NCBI GenBank assembly: GCA_934659445.1
Contig: CAKUHV010000099.1
Location: 1-5,880 of the forward strand
Reading direction: 5' to 3'
Source: an uncultured Oscillospiraceae bacterium
GTDB lineage: Bacteria > Bacillota > Clostridia > Oscillospirales > Oscillospiraceae
DNA: 5,880 nt
This document shows positions 5,674 through 5,880 of the stretch, one piece after another. The translations under genes were made by a program, and so were the position numbers. The first letter of the stretch is position 1. The number at the start of each line of letters is the position of its first letter. The notes under the pieces are model-generated. The model made no database searches and was not told the DNA's origin. It worked only from the letters and a program-made list of their open reading frames with translations.

Positions 5674-5696
5674 TGAAATGCGCGTCCCGACTCCGC
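5567..5696. repeat. 130-bp segment bounded by a perfect 10-bp inverted repeat (MITE-like or IS end)
   Basis: GGAGTCGGGA (5567-5576) and TCCCGACTCC (5687-5696) are exact inverted copies. The segment begins directly after the canonical last codon of queA (ATT, 5563-5565, plus one base) and contains the queA tail and stop. Inside are two related direct copies 60 bp apart, GGCGATAATGGCAAAA (5587-5602) and GGCGAGAATGACAAAA (5647-5662), differing at two of 16 positions. This is consistent with a small non-autonomous element or the terminal part of the adjoining insertion sequence. The target-site duplication was not resolved. Confidence 0.45.
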
Positions 5697-5880
5697 AACA
5701 TCGAGGGTATGTGTATGAAATTGACCAACTATTTTGGACCTGTTGACAAAAGCAAAAATTCAGCTGAAACCCATCGTGGCCCAGCAGAATAATAAATTGG
5801 GAGATAGCGAAAGATGGCATTTTGCCATCCGCTTAAGATTTAGGGCCATGGCGGCAAGGAGGCATTCTTCCGTAGCTGCA
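5697..5880 (-). mobile_element. 3' end of an insertion sequence (boundary uncertain)
   Basis: From about 5697 to the edge the sequence is visibly more AT-rich than the rest of the window and holds a minus-strand transposase C-terminus (5760-5880). The outer boundary could be 5696, 5567 or somewhere between; the other end of the element is outside the window. The stretch 5697-5759 holds no gene I can recognise. Confidence 0.5.
5760..5880 (-). CDS. DDE-type transposase, C-terminal fragment (cut by window edge)
   Basis: Reading the minus strand inward from 5879 gives 39 residues ending at TGA (5760-5762). The first 20, AATEECLLAAMALNLKRMAK, match the typical C-terminal helix of DDE transposases of the IS1182/IS4-IS5-like type ('.eeflLaA.aqNlKkla'). 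What follows (CHLSLSPNLLFCWATMGFS) is a variable tail. The catalytic DDE residues would lie beyond the window. After the TGA the same frame stays open and reads IFAFVNRSK, a phrase resembling some transposase tails, so this TGA might be a premature stop in a decaying copy. Family assignment rests on this short stretch alone. Confidence 0.5.
   Translation of the reverse strand, partial: AATEECLLAAMALNLKRMAKCHLSLSPNLLFCWATMGFS

Noticed and set aside
5614..5820. 68-residue minus-strand open frame at the right end
   Set aside because: Different frame from the transposase C-terminus, overlaps it and the queA tail, and shows no recognisable motif.
5813..5829. 7-bp hairpin GATGGCA-TTT-TGCCATC
   Set aside because: It lies within the transposase coding sequence with no T-tract on either side; probably incidental, though a structural role in the IS cannot be excluded.

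Overview
The window is GC-rich, densely packed chromosomal DNA. It most likely comes from a Gram-positive clostridial relative of the Oscillospiraceae type (Flavonifractor/Oscillibacter-like). This is inferred from Shine-Dalgarno-led genes, sigma-A-like promoters, a SpoIID/LytB-family secreted protein, a clostridial-style TcdA and the archaeal/fungal-type aspartate-semialdehyde dehydrogenase; no rRNA or other taxonomic marker is present.

Layout, left to right. (1) 1-521, plus strand: the 3' end of a GH13 alpha-amylase-family glycoside hydrolase, cut by the window edge. (2) 521-558: a perfect 17-bp hairpin filling the gap between two convergent stop codons, probably a bidirectional terminator. 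(3) 559-1299, minus: tcdA, the tRNA t6A37 cyclase. (4) 1404-2489, minus: asd, with its own terminator and promoter; the terminator's T-tract overlaps the -35 box of a candidate tcdA promoter. (5) 2490-2708: a 219-bp divergent intergenic region with two strong sigma-A-like promoters facing each other, so that the 5' leaders of the two divergent genes should overlap by about 45 nt. (6) 2709-4472, plus: a secreted SpoIID/LytB-domain protein with a signal peptide, a possible SPOR-like segment and a Gly/Ser-rich insert. (7) 4546-5673, plus: queA (queuosine biosynthesis), starting at TTG and carrying a non-canonical tail of about 35 residues. (8) 5567-5880: DNA with a different, more AT-rich character. 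It holds a 130-bp segment bounded by a perfect 10-bp inverted repeat and, on the minus strand at the edge, the C-terminal piece of a DDE-type transposase, i.e. an insertion-sequence end abutting queA.

Functionally this is a set of housekeeping genes rather than one pathway: two tRNA modification enzymes (TcdA, QueA), the branch enzyme of the aspartate amino-acid family (Asd), a cell-wall/sporulation-type protein and a carbohydrate-active enzyme. I found no CRISPR array, tRNA or rRNA, and no convincing evidence for a novel multi-gene system. The parts most worth a second look are the asd/spoIID-like promoter region and the disturbed 3' end of queA.
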